From: an uncultured Shewanella sp.
GTDB lineage: Bacteria > Pseudomonadota > Gammaproteobacteria > Enterobacterales > Shewanellaceae
Assembly: GCF_947501665.1 (NCBI RefSeq)
Contig: NZ_CANMWS010000001.1
Span: 1 to 64,000 of the forward strand
Direction: 5' to 3'
DNA: 64,000 nucleotides
The notes below the pieces were generated by a model, which made no database searches, was not told where the DNA came from, and saw only the letters and a list, made by a program, of their open reading frames with translations. Positions 55,504 to 64,000 of this stretch are shown here, piece after piece; position 1 is the stretch's first letter; each line of letters begins with the position of its first letter. The position numbers and the translations under genes are program-made.

Positions 55504-55842
55504 TTAGACTGGCATCTTCATGACTTCGTCAAAGGCCTGAACTAAGCGGTTTCGTATTTGGATCATGGTTGAAAAAGACAGCGATGCTTTTTGACTAGCC
55601 ACCATGGCGCCGACTAAGTCATCACTTTGCCCTGTATCGACAGCTTTCATGAGTGCGGAAGACACATTTTGATCTGTGTTGACAGCCGCAACTTTTTCTT
55701 TCATGACTTCAGTAAATGAAGGCGCTTGAATGCCGTGATCTTTAGGATTTGCGGCTATTTTTATTGCACCTTTTGCCATTTCAGTGTGAATACTTAGGGT
55801 ATTCATCATGGCCTGAGGATTGATTGAAGCTCCAATTGACAT
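55504..55842 (-). CDS. fliE: lateral flagellar hook-basal body protein FliE
   Basis: A 112-residue rod-MS ring adaptor. The second half has the FliE pattern (SFTEVMKEKVAAVNTDQNVS, SLSFSTMIQIRNRLVQAFDE, VMKMPV end). It lies between lafK and fliF. Confidence 0.92.
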   Translation of the reverse strand: MSIGASINPQAMMNTLSIHTEMAKGAIKIAANPKDHGIQAPSFTEVMKEKVAAVNTDQNVSSALMKAVDTGQSDDLVGAMVASQKASLSFSTMIQIRNRLVQAFDEVMKMPV

Positions 55843-55883
55843 ATGCGGTTCCTGCCTTAACTAAATAATTTGAAGATCGCGAT

Positions 55884-57203
55884 TTAAGCTGCGTGTCCGC
55901 TTGCTCGCAATACTTGATCTATATCTATTCCTTCTTCTCGCATTTGCGCTAATTTATAACGTAATGCGCGTGTCGTCATACCGAGTGCTTGTGCGCTTTG
56001 GCTGCGATGGCCATTAAATTGTTTTAGGGTATCTAAGATAAATTGGAACTCAGCTTGGCGTTTTGATGCTTTTAAGCCTTGTTCATTGGATTCAACTTTT
56101 ATTAACCCTGAATGTGGTACATGCGCTAGGCCTAAGTCAGCGACTTGTAGGGCTTGACCGCGGCGCATAACAAGGGCGCGTTGAATGGTATTTTCAAGCT
56201 CTCTGACATTGCCAGGCCAGTCATGGCAAGTGAGTCTGTGTTTTGCTTGTTCACTGAAATAGCAAGTTTGAGTGCCCGCTAAATGTTGGTATTTTTGTAT
56301 AAAGTGTTCAGCTAGCGGTAAAACGTCTGCTTTTCTTTCTCTTAATGGACTTATTTTTAGCGGCAGTACATCGAGTCGATAAAAAAGATCTTCTCTAAAT
56401 TCACCTTCTTTAACCGCTTTTTGTAGATCTTTATTGGTCGCAGCGATAATGCGCACATCGAGGGGGATTGATTTATGTCCTCCTAAACGCTCTACTTCTC
56501 TTTCTTGTAAGACTCGTAATAATTTAGATTGCAGATTAAGTGGCATTTCGCCTATCTCATCCAGCATTAAGGTGCCGCCATTGGCTATTTCAAATTTACC
56601 GGGTTGTTCTGCATGCGCGCCTGTGAATGCCCCTTTGACATGACCAAATAATATGGACTCTAAAATACTTTCTGGAATGGCGGCGCAATTAACCGCTATA
56701 AAAGGTTTGTCAGAACGGGTTGAATGGCGGTGAATATATCGAGCAAGTGGTTCTTTACCCGTACCACTTTCACCTGTCAGCAAAATTCCGGCTTCGGTTG
56801 TGGCTGCTCTGTGCGCGAGCATTAATAATTGACGGCTCACAGGAGCTGAGACAACAAGATGAGTATCCGGCTGTTCGAGTCTTCTTAATCTGTGTAATAA
56901 AGAGCTAACTTGCTCTGTATCAAGGGGTAAGAGTAAGTAATCTTGTACGCCTGCATGCATGGCCGCCGCCGCTAAATCAGTTTGCTCAGGATCCAGCAAA
57001 GCAATTTGGTTTTGTGCAGGGTATTGTGCCAAAATTTTGGCAACGTTATCACAAGTACTGTTTGATAAATTGATTAACGATAACCAAGGCATGGCTTCAC
57101 TTTCTTGCCATTGAGTGAAGCCTTGTAGTGCTAAATTATTCAAACAAGATGCAGATAAGCTTGCATCAACCAATCTTATTGAAGCGATTTTACTGTGTGA
57201 CAT
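55884..57203 (-). CDS. lafK: lateral flagellar sigma-54 activator LafK
   Basis: The master regulator of lateral genes, 439 residues from the ATG at 57203. This start has GGAG 9 bases upstream and overlaps motY by 14; a longer frame runs back into motY. Residues 1-115 resemble a receiver domain but lack its phosphorylatable Asp. The AAA+ domain has Walker A GESGTGKE (144-151), the sigma-54 contact loop GAFTGA (191-196) and Walker B GTLMLDEIGEM (210-220). A C-terminal helix-turn-helix follows (NGHRSQSAQALGMTTRALRY). Its targets are inferred to be the -24/-12 promoters of lafB and flgB. Confidence 0.94.
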   Translation of the reverse strand: MSHSKIASIRLVDASLSASCLNNLALQGFTQWQESEAMPWLSLINLSNSTCDNVAKILAQYPAQNQIALLDPEQTDLAAAAMHAGVQDYLLLPLDTEQVSSLLHRLRRLEQPDTHLVVSAPVSRQLLMLAHRAATTEAGILLTGESGTGKEPLARYIHRHSTRSDKPFIAVNCAAIPESILESILFGHVKGAFTGAHAEQPGKFEIANGGTLMLDEIGEMPLNLQSKLLRVLQEREVERLGGHKSIPLDVRIIAATNKDLQKAVKEGEFREDLFYRLDVLPLKISPLRERKADVLPLAEHFIQKYQHLAGTQTCYFSEQAKHRLTCHDWPGNVRELENTIQRALVMRRGQALQVADLGLAHVPHSGLIKVESNEQGLKASKRQAEFQFILDTLKQFNGHRSQSAQALGMTTRALRYKLAQMREEGIDIDQVLRASGHAA

Positions 57204-58104
57204 TGCGTTTATCTCCAGTTGCAGTTTGGGCAACTCGAGTCGATGCCTTAACGAGGCGAACCGTGACACGTCGGTTATAGAGTCGTCCTTTATCATTATT
57301 ATTGCTGGCTTTAGGGGCTCTAGCACCGTGATTACGGACTTGGATCATACGGCTGTTTAATCCGAGTTCTACTAATCGTGAGGCCACTTCGTCAGCGCGC
57401 TCTTTACTCAGTACAAGGTTTGCTAAATGTTCGCCTACGGCATCTGCGTGTCCATCGACGAGGATTTCTTTAATGCTATTATCGGCTAAAACGTAACGAA
57501 CTATTGCGTTAAGATCCTGATCTTGATTGGCATTTAATTGACTTGATCCAGTATCAAATTGAAAGTCGATACGACGAACATAAGAAAAGGGTTTCGGTAA
57601 TAATGCTTGTCTGCAATGCCTGAATTGATTGACGACCGTTTTGGTATTGATTGTGCTGGCATTGATTTGATACATCGCCCCATTATCACTAGTGATATTG
57701 ACTTGCCAAGATAGGCCTTGATCGAGTCCTTCTAGAAATGGATTGATATTATCTTGGCTACTGGCGCTACGACCCAACCACCAAAGTTGAGTGCTGTGTT
57801 GTGCTTTTTGCTGATGGAATTGCCAAGGTGATGCAACCACTTGTGCTTGGCTTTGAGTGTTATTCAAAGATAGCCAATCTGTATCAAGTTGTAACTTAAG
57901 GGCTTCTCCTGGTAGGGCTTTGAGTGTTAATTGCCCGAAGCCTTGTATTTTATGTTGAAGCTGACAATGGAAAACATCGCCGCTGAAATTCCATTTAGCT
58001 TGTTCTAATGGTGTTTGATAATGTGTCACTGCAGCGCTGACACTATTAGGAATAGCCAAATAAACAAACAGCATGCAGATTAATTTATGAGCTGACGGTT
58101 TCAC
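57190..58104 (-). CDS. motY: lateral motor T-ring protein MotY
   Basis: A periplasmic stator-recruiting protein of 304 residues. It has a signal peptide (LICMLFVYLAIPNSVSA), a MotY-type N-terminal domain (SPWQFHQQKAQHSTQLWWL) and a C-terminal OmpA-like peptidoglycan-binding domain (ILVDGHADAVGEH, NLVLSKERADEVASRLVELG, NRRVTVRLV). It heads the operon motY-lafK-fliEFGHIJ, the order known from lateral clusters. MotY is usual for sodium-driven polar motors, but lateral motors carry it as well. Confidence 0.93.
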   Translation of the reverse strand: MKPSAHKLICMLFVYLAIPNSVSAAVTHYQTPLEQAKWNFSGDVFHCQLQHKIQGFGQLTLKALPGEALKLQLDTDWLSLNNTQSQAQVVASPWQFHQQKAQHSTQLWWLGRSASSQDNINPFLEGLDQGLSWQVNITSDNGAMYQINASTINTKTVVNQFRHCRQALLPKPFSYVRRIDFQFDTGSSQLNANQDQDLNAIVRYVLADNSIKEILVDGHADAVGEHLANLVLSKERADEVASRLVELGLNSRMIQVRNHGARAPKASNNNDKGRLYNRRVTVRLVKASTRVAQTATGDKRNVTQ

Positions 58105-58676
58105 TGATCCAGTTCCCTTTTATTTATTACTTCAACGACAAGGTAATTTATATTTTTTGTTATAAACTAAGAGTCAAACCAAGCAGTATGAGTTTGGTTC
58201 AAATGATTTTCTTAGTCTGTTTTGTTGTGCAATTAAACACGCAATATTAATTCATGTAAAATGATTTCTTATAAATAATAAGATATTTATTAAATCAAGT
58301 CTATAATCAATATTAACTTACTCGAAATATTTATTTATATAAAATTGATAGTAATGATTTATTTTAATAGTTAGGTTGATGTTTGTTTGCTTAAAATTTA
58401 TTCTTTATTTGTATTTTTTGTTTGAATTATCACTTTTACACAATAGTTCTTTATTTTAACTTGTTGTTCTGCAGGGTTATTTTAAATAATTAAAATATAT
58501 TTTTTAAATAATTAAAGTTTTTATACTTTTTGCCGATAGCCATTTTAATTGATTTGATATAGGCTGAGATTTAGCATTAATTGCAAATTTTTATATATCT
58601 TGAGTTCACTTCAATGTATATTCGTCTGGCTTTTAAATTATATTAAACGATAGGTGAGATAAAGTTGTATGAGAGT

Positions 58677-58698
58677 GTCATTATTTTGTCGAGTGCCA
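58677..58698 (+). repeat. phased upstream repeat, copy 1
   Basis: Begins GTCATTATTTTGTCGAGTG and ends CCA. It matches copies 2 and 3 in the frame GTCAT, then TTTTGTC, then a purine-rich step and (T/C)G(T/C)CA. It starts 115 bases before copy 2. Confidence 0.55.
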
Positions 58699-58791
58699 TT
58701 TTAATATACATTTTTACAATTTGACGATTAATTGACGCTTAGGTTTATATGTGGATTAATTAATCGTTTATTTTACGTTAAACAAAATAGC

Positions 58792-58813
58792 GTCATGTTT
58801 TTGTCGAGCGTCA
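58792..58813 (+). repeat. phased upstream repeat, copy 2
   Basis: Begins GTCATGTTTTTGTCGAGCG and ends TCA. It starts 105 bases before copy 3. Both spacings are close to whole multiples of 10.5 bases, so all three copies lie on the same face of the helix. Confidence 0.55.
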
Positions 58814-58896
58814 AATAATATAACAATTTGTTGTTTGATGAATATCTAGTATGGCTAGAATATCATTTTAATAAATAGTAACACTATTAGATTGAC

Positions 58897-58918
58897 GTCA
58901 TTATTTTGTCAAACGTCA
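58897..58918 (+). repeat. phased upstream repeat, copy 3, within a palindrome
   Basis: Begins GTCATTATTTTGTCAAACG and ends TCA. It sits inside a perfect inverted repeat ATTGACGT (58891-58898) / ACGTCAAT (58913-58920). It ends 54 bases before the fliM ATG. Confidence 0.6.
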
Positions 58919-58972
58919 ATTTTCTATAAAAGGTTATTATTTTAATTATTAATTATTCAGTTTGGGATTGTA

Positions 58973-59854
58973 ATGAAAACAACTTCAAAAGCGAGTCTAC
59001 TTAAACCCCACTCAGGTGTAAGAGTCAGGCCTGTTGCACTCATTCAAGAGAAGTTAGCGCGTAGTCGGTTATTGTTGCAAGTTGAGGCTTGTCATCGATT
59101 AGTCTTGGATGCAGTCAATGGGGTGCTTAACCCTATCGTTCGTCAAGGTCATCATGCTTTGTCTCATATTGGATTATCGGAACATAACCGTCCAATTGAG
59201 CCTGACTTAAACCAAGCTTGGTTTTTATTAAGTTATCATCGCTTGCCTCTCGCTTGGTGGCGCATAGACAGATGTACACTCGATCAGTTGGCCAGTGGCT
59301 ATTATGGTAGTTTGGCGAGCCCATTAAGCTCTCCCTTACGTGCACCCAGTCAATCTGAATATCGATTAGCAAAGAAATTGATTTTAGCGGCACTTGCTGC
59401 TTTACCTACGACAGAACTGGATGAAGATGCGTTAAAGCTTGAGCTGGTTGCCAGTAATACGCCTATTGATGCACCTGTGCAGTGGGAGCTAAGTTTTCCT
59501 AAAGAGCATTTGGCCCCTTCAATGTTATTTTGTATGACCGAGAATTTACTGGGTTTAATGGCAGAGCAACCGAGTCAGTATCAAGCCAACCCCGATCTCG
59601 CAGAGAAATTGTCTCATCGATTAAGACAAATCCCATTGAAAATCTCATTAGAACTGGGCCGTCAAAGTACGCCCGTAACTTCATTGAATGCGTTAAAAGT
59701 GGGTGATGTATTACCTATTAATTTACATTCTCGCTGTCCAGTGACAGTGGGTAAACGCCCTTTATTCTACGCGTCTGTTCATACCCACGAGGGACAAATG
59801 GTCGCAAAACTAACTCATGATGCCTATCAACAAGAGGATCCAAACAATGGCTGA
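58973..59854 (+). CDS. fliM: lateral flagellar switch protein FliM, without the CheY-binding N-terminus
   Basis: A C-ring subunit of 293 residues, shorter than usual FliM (about 330-350). The C-terminal SpoA domain (RQSTPVTSLNALKVGDVLPI; KLTHDAY) and the middle part are divergent but fit the position before fliN. The normal N-terminal peptide with EIDALL-type sequence that binds phospho-CheY is absent: the protein starts KTTSKASLLKPHSGVRVRPV. Direct CheY control of the lateral switch therefore seems unlikely, or uses another contact. It is the first gene of fliMNPQR-flhBA. Confidence 0.85.
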   Translation: MKTTSKASLLKPHSGVRVRPVALIQEKLARSRLLLQVEACHRLVLDAVNGVLNPIVRQGHHALSHIGLSEHNRPIEPDLNQAWFLLSYHRLPLAWWRIDRCTLDQLASGYYGSLASPLSSPLRAPSQSEYRLAKKLILAALAALPTTELDEDALKLELVASNTPIDAPVQWELSFPKEHLAPSMLFCMTENLLGLMAEQPSQYQANPDLAEKLSHRLRQIPLKISLELGRQSTPVTSLNALKVGDVLPINLHSRCPVTVGKRPLFYASVHTHEGQMVAKLTHDAYQQEDPNNG

Positions 59855-60203
59855 ACAAAATATCCTACAGGACGAAGACTTTCTCTTGGATGATGATCTT
59901 TTCGGTGAAGAAGAAGTGGTCACACCTACCACTGCGCCAAAACCTGCAAAAGATATTTCATTTTTTCATCAACTACCAGTGCAAGTGACCTTAGAACTTG
60001 CGAGTGCAGAAATGTCTTTAGGTGAATTAACACGTATGGGTGAAGGTGATGTTGTCGCACTGGATCGCATGGTGGGTGAGCCGTTAGATATTCGAGTGAA
60101 TGGCGCATTGTTAGGTCGTGGTGAAGTCGTTGAAGTAAAAGGGCGCTATGGCGTGCGTTTACTTGAGGTTGAAGCCATTAGTCTCACTGGAGCGAATGAC
60201 TAG
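59847..60203 (+). CDS. fliN: lateral flagellar switch protein FliN
   Basis: A C-ring subunit of 118 residues from the ATG at 59847 (GAGGA 8 bases upstream; overlaps fliM). An acidic N-terminal tail ([15 protein letters not shown]) precedes the SpoA domain with [19 protein letters not shown] and [20 protein letters not shown], then [20 protein letters not shown]. The longer frame starting at 59817 is inside fliM. Confidence 0.93.
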   Translation: MAEQNILQDEDFLLDDDLFGEEEVVTPTTAPKPAKDISFFHQLPVQVTLELASAEMSLGELTRMGEGDVVALDRMVGEPLDIRVNGALLGRGEVVEVKGRYGVRLLEVEAISLTGAND

Positions 60204-60933
60204 TATGCTCCGTGCTTTGTTGTTTTCACTTTGCTTGGTAGCACCCAGTGTGTTTGCCAACGACGGTTTTACTTTATTTACATTAGGTAACGGAGAGGAA
60301 ACCCAGTCGGTTAACGTTAAGCTTGAAATTTTAGCGTTAATGACAGTGCTGAGTTTTATTCCCGCTCTGTTGATGATGTTGACCAGTTTTACCCGCATTA
60401 TTGTGGTGCTGGCTATTTTACGTCAAGCATTGGGGTTACAGCAGAGTCCGCCTAATAAAGTATTAATTGGCATCGCCTTAGTGTTGACTATTTTTGTCAT
60501 GCGACCTGTTGGTGATGCGATTTATACCGAGGCTTATGTGCCTTATGAAAAAGGTCAGATTGAATTGACTGAAGCGGTAATGATTGCTGAAAAGCCATTG
60601 CGCAAGTTCATGTTGGCTCAGACGCGAGAAACCGATCTTGAGCAGATGTTAAAAATTGCCGATGAGCCGGTGACCTTAACGGCGGAAGAAGTGCCCTTTT
60701 TTGTTTTAATGCCTGCTTTTGTATTGAGTGAGCTTAAAACCGCTTTTCAAATTGGTTTTTTGCTGTTTTTACCGTTTTTGGTGATTGATTTAGTGGTCGC
60801 CAGTGTGTTGATGTCAATGGGGATGATGATGTTATCACCTTTGATTATCTCTTTACCTTTTAAGCTCATGGTATTTGTTCTGGTTGACGGTTGGTCTATG
60901 ACAGTCAGTACATTAGTGGCGAGTTTTGGTTGA
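60196..60933 (+). CDS. fliP: lateral flagellar export gate protein FliP
   Basis: A core export-gate subunit of 245 residues. The ATG at 60196 overlaps the fliN stop (ATGACTAG); a second ATG at 60205 is possible. It has a cleaved signal-like N-terminus ([18 protein letters not shown]), [57 protein letters not shown] and the late [20 protein letters not shown]. No fliO lies before it, where polar clusters carry it. Confidence 0.95.
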   Translation: MTSMLRALLFSLCLVAPSVFANDGFTLFTLGNGEETQSVNVKLEILALMTVLSFIPALLMMLTSFTRIIVVLAILRQALGLQQSPPNKVLIGIALVLTIFVMRPVGDAIYTEAYVPYEKGQIELTEAVMIAEKPLRKFMLAQTRETDLEQMLKIADEPVTLTAEEVPFFVLMPAFVLSELKTAFQIGFLLFLPFLVIDLVVASVLMSMGMMMLSPLIISLPFKLMVFVLVDGWSMTVSTLVASFG

Positions 60934-61061
60934 CGGGCTTGATACTTTGACTTGAAGAATAGAGATAGGTTGTCGATTTTTGATGACCTATCATTGTTTT
61001 CATCAATATGAATCGACTTGTTTTATGCGATGTTCAGCATGAAGACTAAAGAGGAAGTAAG

Positions 61062-61199
61062 GTGATAGATAAAACAACACCCTTTGCGATTGATGGTTTT
61101 GTTGTCGATATTTTTTATTTATTGGCCTCGAGTATTGTGGGAATGATCGTTTTTTTCGATGCTTGGGCTTGGCTTGTTAACATCTTGGTTAAGATTTAA
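61062..61199 (+). CDS. 45-residue single-pass membrane protein between fliP and fliQ
   Basis: A short ORF starting with GTG after AGAGGAAG (spacing 6-7) and ending 13 bases before fliQ. The product begins MIDKTTPFAIDGF, has one long membrane segment (VVDIFYLLASSIVGMIVFF) and ends DAWAWLVNILVKI. It fills much of the 279-base gap between fliP and fliQ. I know of no named lateral gene here. Because fliO is missing in this operon, a FliO-like helper role for FliP is a tempting but untested idea. It may also be a chance frame. Confidence 0.5.
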   Translation: MIDKTTPFAIDGFVVDIFYLLASSIVGMIVFFDAWAWLVNILVKI

Positions 61200-61212
61200 A
61201 TGGGAAGGATAA

Positions 61213-61482
61213 ATGGAAATAGCTGAATTAACCTCCCTGTTCTCCGATGCCATTTATTTAGTGGTGGCTATGGTGGCTGTATTAGTTGTGCCGGGATTAC
61301 TCGTGGGTCTCGTGATTGCCGTGTTTCAGGCTGCTACACAAGTTAACGAGCAAACTTTAAGTTTTTTGCCAAGACTCGTGATCACTTTGCTCATGGTTCT
61401 TTTTGCAGGGCAATGGTTGTTACAAGAAATTGCTGACTTTTTTCAGCGTTTATTTATGAATATACCAAATGTTATTGGGTAG
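61213..61482 (+). CDS. fliQ: lateral flagellar export gate protein FliQ
   Basis: An 89-residue export-gate subunit with two membrane helices (AIYLVVAMVAVLVVPGLLVG; VITLLMVLFAGQWLLQ). The family turn GLVIAVFQAATQVNEQTLSF sits between them. GGAAGG lies before the ATG. fliR follows after 2 bases. Confidence 0.95.
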   Translation: MEIAELTSLFSDAIYLVVAMVAVLVVPGLLVGLVIAVFQAATQVNEQTLSFLPRLVITLLMVLFAGQWLLQEIADFFQRLFMNIPNVIG

Positions 61483-61484
61483 CC

Positions 61485-62264
61485 ATGCTGTCACTTACTT
61501 CGGCTGAAATAAGCACGTTTATTGGGACATTCTGGTGGCCATTTTGTCGCATTATGGGCGGCTTTTTAGTGATGCCTTTTCTCGGCAGCGCTTATATTCC
61601 AGTGATGGTTCGCGTATTGCTTGCCATTTCTATTTCAGCATTATTAGCCCCGATATTACCTATGCCGCCTGTTGTCGACGCGTTGTCATTAGGGGCGCTA
61701 TTGTTAGCTATTGAGCAATTGCTTATTGGTTTTATGTTGGCGTTTTTTCTGACCTTTATGATCCATGTGATGACATTGGTGGGTGCGATGATGTCGATGC
61801 AAATGGGATTGGCGATGGCTGTGATGAACGATCCAGCTAGCGGTAACTCTAATCCTATTTTAGGTCAATGGTTCTTATTTTATGGCACGCTATTGTTTTT
61901 AGGGCTCGATGGGCACTTAGTGGCTATTGGCATTTTAGTGGATAGTTTCAGACTTTGGCCTATCGGCACGGGTATTTTTGATTTACCGCTACTGGGGCTT
62001 GTGAGCCGAATGGCTTGGCTGTTTGCTTCGGCTTTAATGTTGGCTCTTCCGGCTATTTTAGCCATGCTTATGGTGAATGTGACCTTTGGTGTATTAAGCC
62101 GAGCGGCTCCTTCATTAAACGTATTTGCCTTAGGCTTCCCAATGTCTATGTTGATGGGATTGTTATGTGTGATGTTCTCATTTACAGGGTTACCGAGCCG
62201 CTACAGTGAGCTTTGTTTAGAAGCTTTATCGGCCATGTATGGCTTTATTGGTGGCACAGCATGA
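61485..62264 (+). CDS. fliR: lateral flagellar export gate protein FliR
   Basis: A 259-residue export-gate subunit with six predicted membrane segments and the FliR pattern (FCRIMGGFLVMPFLGSAYIP; MVRVLLAISISALLAPILP; MQMGLAMAVMNDPASGNSNP). The 76-base gap to flhB contains no gene. Confidence 0.94.
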   Translation: MLSLTSAEISTFIGTFWWPFCRIMGGFLVMPFLGSAYIPVMVRVLLAISISALLAPILPMPPVVDALSLGALLLAIEQLLIGFMLAFFLTFMIHVMTLVGAMMSMQMGLAMAVMNDPASGNSNPILGQWFLFYGTLLFLGLDGHLVAIGILVDSFRLWPIGTGIFDLPLLGLVSRMAWLFASALMLALPAILAMLMVNVTFGVLSRAAPSLNVFALGFPMSMLMGLLCVMFSFTGLPSRYSELCLEALSAMYGFIGGTA

Positions 62265-62340
62265 GCGGTGCATGTGTGACTTTCAACCGAATGATAAATA
62301 ATGATTTTGTGAGTCATAAAATTGATATCAGGGAGGAAGT

Positions 62341-63471
62341 ATGAGTAAAAATACAGGTCAAGATAAAACAGAAAAAGCCACTCCCCAGAAACTGAAGAAA
62401 GCCCGTCAAGAAGGGCAAGTGCCTCGCTCGAAAGACTTAGCGTCCTCCTCATTGATTATTGGTTGTTCATTAATGCTTATCGCCAGCGCCTCTTGGTTTG
62501 GTGATCGCGTGGCAAAACTCACGCAAATGAACATGGATATCACTAAGGCTGAATTGGATAAGCCGGGCATGTTATTACAACACTTAGGGGCCACGTTGGT
62601 TGAAATGCTCAATATTTTGACGCCACTTTTTATTATGGTGGCAGTGATTGCCATGGTGGCAGGTGCTTTGCCTGGCGGTCCAGTGTTTAGTTTTAAAAAT
62701 GTTGAATTTAAATACAGCCGCATTGATCCCATTCCGGGTATGGGGAGAATGATTTCCGCCAAGTCTTTTGTGGAATTGATTAAATCAGTACTGAAAATCA
62801 CTTTACTGATCGGCATTATGTGGTCATTTCTCAGTAGTCACTTACAAATTTTATTGAGCTATAGTCAGTTGCCCATCGATGAGGCGGTGTCTAAAGGCAT
62901 AAGTATGCTGTCAGAAGGTATGCTGTATTTAGGAGTGGGCTTACTTTTTATTACTTTTATTGATGTGCCGTATCAATATTGGCAACACCATAAAGATTTA
63001 AAAATGTCTCGTCAAGATGTGAAAGATGAGCATAAACAGCAAGAAGGTAAGCCTGAAGTTAAGCAAAAAATCAGGCAATTACAACAGCGTATTGGCCGCT
63101 CTCGTGCTGATGTGGCCATACCACAGGCGGATGTGTTATTGGTGAATCCAACCCATTATGCTGTGGCACTTAAATACGATACCAGTAAGGCCGATGCCCC
63201 CTATGTATTGACTAAAGGTGTGGATGAACTGGCGCTTTATATGCGCCAACTTGCCACTAAAAATGATGTTGAAATTATTGAACTGCCGCCACTGACTCGA
63301 GCGATTTATTACTCGACGCAAGTTGAACAACAGATCCCATCGGCCTTGTTTATCGCCATTGCACATGTACTCAGTTATGTTTTACAAATTAAGGCGGCTC
63401 GCCAAGGAAAACAACAAAAACCGGCCCCCTTACCTCACTTTTTCATTCCGCAACATTTGCGACACGATTAA
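62341..63471 (+). CDS. flhB: lateral flagellar export switch protein FlhB
   Basis: The substrate-specificity switch of the export gate, 376 residues. It has an N-terminal KTEKATPQKLKKARQEGQVP, four membrane segments, and the autocleavage site NPTH at residues 269-272, the same numbers as in Salmonella FlhB. The C-terminal domain (AVALKYDTSKADAPYVLTKG; FFIPQHLRHD tail) is intact. GGAGG lies before the ATG. Confidence 0.96.
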   Translation: MSKNTGQDKTEKATPQKLKKARQEGQVPRSKDLASSSLIIGCSLMLIASASWFGDRVAKLTQMNMDITKAELDKPGMLLQHLGATLVEMLNILTPLFIMVAVIAMVAGALPGGPVFSFKNVEFKYSRIDPIPGMGRMISAKSFVELIKSVLKITLLIGIMWSFLSSHLQILLSYSQLPIDEAVSKGISMLSEGMLYLGVGLLFITFIDVPYQYWQHHKDLKMSRQDVKDEHKQQEGKPEVKQKIRQLQQRIGRSRADVAIPQADVLLVNPTHYAVALKYDTSKADAPYVLTKGVDELALYMRQLATKNDVEIIELPPLTRAIYYSTQVEQQIPSALFIAIAHVLSYVLQIKAARQGKQQKPAPLPHFFIPQHLRHD

Positions 63472-63486
63472 AGGATACTCTACTTC

Positions 63487-64000
63487 ATGAATTGGTTCTC
63501 GCGCACATTTGCTGGCAATCGCGCTTCTGTCGGCATCCCTATTATGTTGTTGGCTTTGCTTGCCATGATTATTTTGCCGCTGCCACCTTGGTTGTTGGAT
63601 ATTTTCTTCACTTTTAATATTGTGTTAGCGATCATGGTGTTGTTGGTGTCTGTCTCTATCAGGCGACCATTGGAATTCTCAGTGTTTCCAACACTTTTGT
63701 TATTAGCAACCTTAATGCGTTTGACTCTGAATGTTGCTTCGACAAGGGTGGTATTGATTGAAGGTCATCAAGGCGGCGATGCGGCGGGCCGAGTGATCCA
63801 AGCCTTTGGTGAGGTGGTGATCAACGGTAACTATGTTGTGGGTGCGGTGATTTTCCTTATTTTAATGATCATTAATTTTGTGGTGATCACTAAAGGGGGG
63901 GAGCGGATCTCTGAAGTGTCGGCTCGTTTCACTCTGGATGCTTTACCCGGTAAGCAGATGGCCATTGATGCCGATCTCAATACGGGGGTACTCACTCAAG
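63487..64000 (+). CDS. flhA: lateral flagellar export protein FlhA, N-terminal part (cut by window edge)
   Basis: The first 171 codons of FlhA, starting at the ATG 15 bases after flhB, running off the window. Membrane segments include [20 protein letters not shown] and [19 protein letters not shown]. The strongly conserved [38 protein letters not shown] and [20 protein letters not shown] are all present. The export-gate set is thus continuous from fliP to flhA. Confidence 0.95.
   Translation, partial: MNWFSRTFAGNRASVGIPIMLLALLAMIILPLPPWLLDIFFTFNIVLAIMVLLVSVSIRRPLEFSVFPTLLLLATLMRLTLNVASTRVVLIEGHQGGDAAGRVIQAFGEVVINGNYVVGAVIFLILMIINFVVITKGGERISEVSARFTLDALPGKQMAIDADLNTGVLTQ

Larger units (their letters stand above)
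58105..58972. other. 868-base divergent control region between motY and fliM
   Basis: A very AT-rich region without genes. It contains three copies of a 22-base motif and several TGACG/CGTCA words near the fliM side (see separate entries). No -24/-12 element like that of lafB is found. Confidence 0.55.

Overview
The window looks like the chromosome of a marine, Shewanella-like gammaproteobacterium. It is moderately AT-rich, has an rrn operon tail of 23S-5S-tRNA-Thr-5S-tRNA-Asp, and carries a second, lateral-type flagellar system arranged like the laf/lfg/lfi loci known from Vibrio parahaemolyticus, Aeromonas and some Shewanella. The genus is an inference from gene content and rRNA appearance; no search was run.

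Layout. 1-1.4 kb: end of an rRNA operon, two 5S copies, two tRNAs and a decayed copy of the tRNA-Asp/terminator segment. 1.4-5.8 kb: cysE (minus) and a large FG-GAP repeat lipoprotein (plus). 6.2-10.1 kb: a compact three-gene locus with the hallmarks of isocyanide natural-product synthesis. It has a PvcA/IsnA-like isocyanide synthase, an overlapping HAD phosphatase, and a 610-residue protein fusing a second, divergent isocyanide-synthase domain to a PvcB-like Fe(II)/2-oxoglutarate oxygenase. A good sigma-70 promoter and a long, possibly structured leader precede it.

10.8-25.1 kb (all minus): lateral filament, cap, export-chaperone, sigma-28 and stator genes: three flagellins, lafB (FliD), lafC (FliS), lafD (FliT), lafE (FliK), lafF (FliL), lafS (FliA), lafT/lafU (MotA/MotB), plus a PilZ gene coupled to lafU. 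A secreted S8 protease with a 26-copy Pro-Val-Asp repeat sits between the flagellins and lafB. 25-29.5 kb: a RAYT-type transposase with REP-like repeats and an exported beta-helix protein. 30.1-42.2 kb: rod, hook and junction genes flgBCDEFGHIJKL with a trailing unknown gene (minus), and divergent flgA, flgM, flgN (plus).

42.6-49.9 kb: non-flagellar cargo: an M20 peptidase, a frameshifted PI-PLC-like gene, and an RND adaptor/transporter pair without an outer-membrane partner. 50-58.1 kb (minus): motY, lafK, fliEFGHIJ. 58.9-64 kb (plus): fliM, fliN, fliP, an unannotated 45-residue membrane ORF, fliQ, fliR, flhB and the start of flhA, cut by the window edge.

How it works together. LafK (sigma-54 activator) probably drives the rod/hook and cap operons: lafB has an excellent -24/-12 element, flgB a weaker one, and both share a 14-base motif upstream. 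LafS, held by FlgM, would then switch on late genes; two of the three flagellin genes carry an almost identical sigma-28-like promoter. No fliO, flhF/flhG or chemotaxis genes are visible, which fits a lateral system that borrows functions from a polar one elsewhere in the genome.
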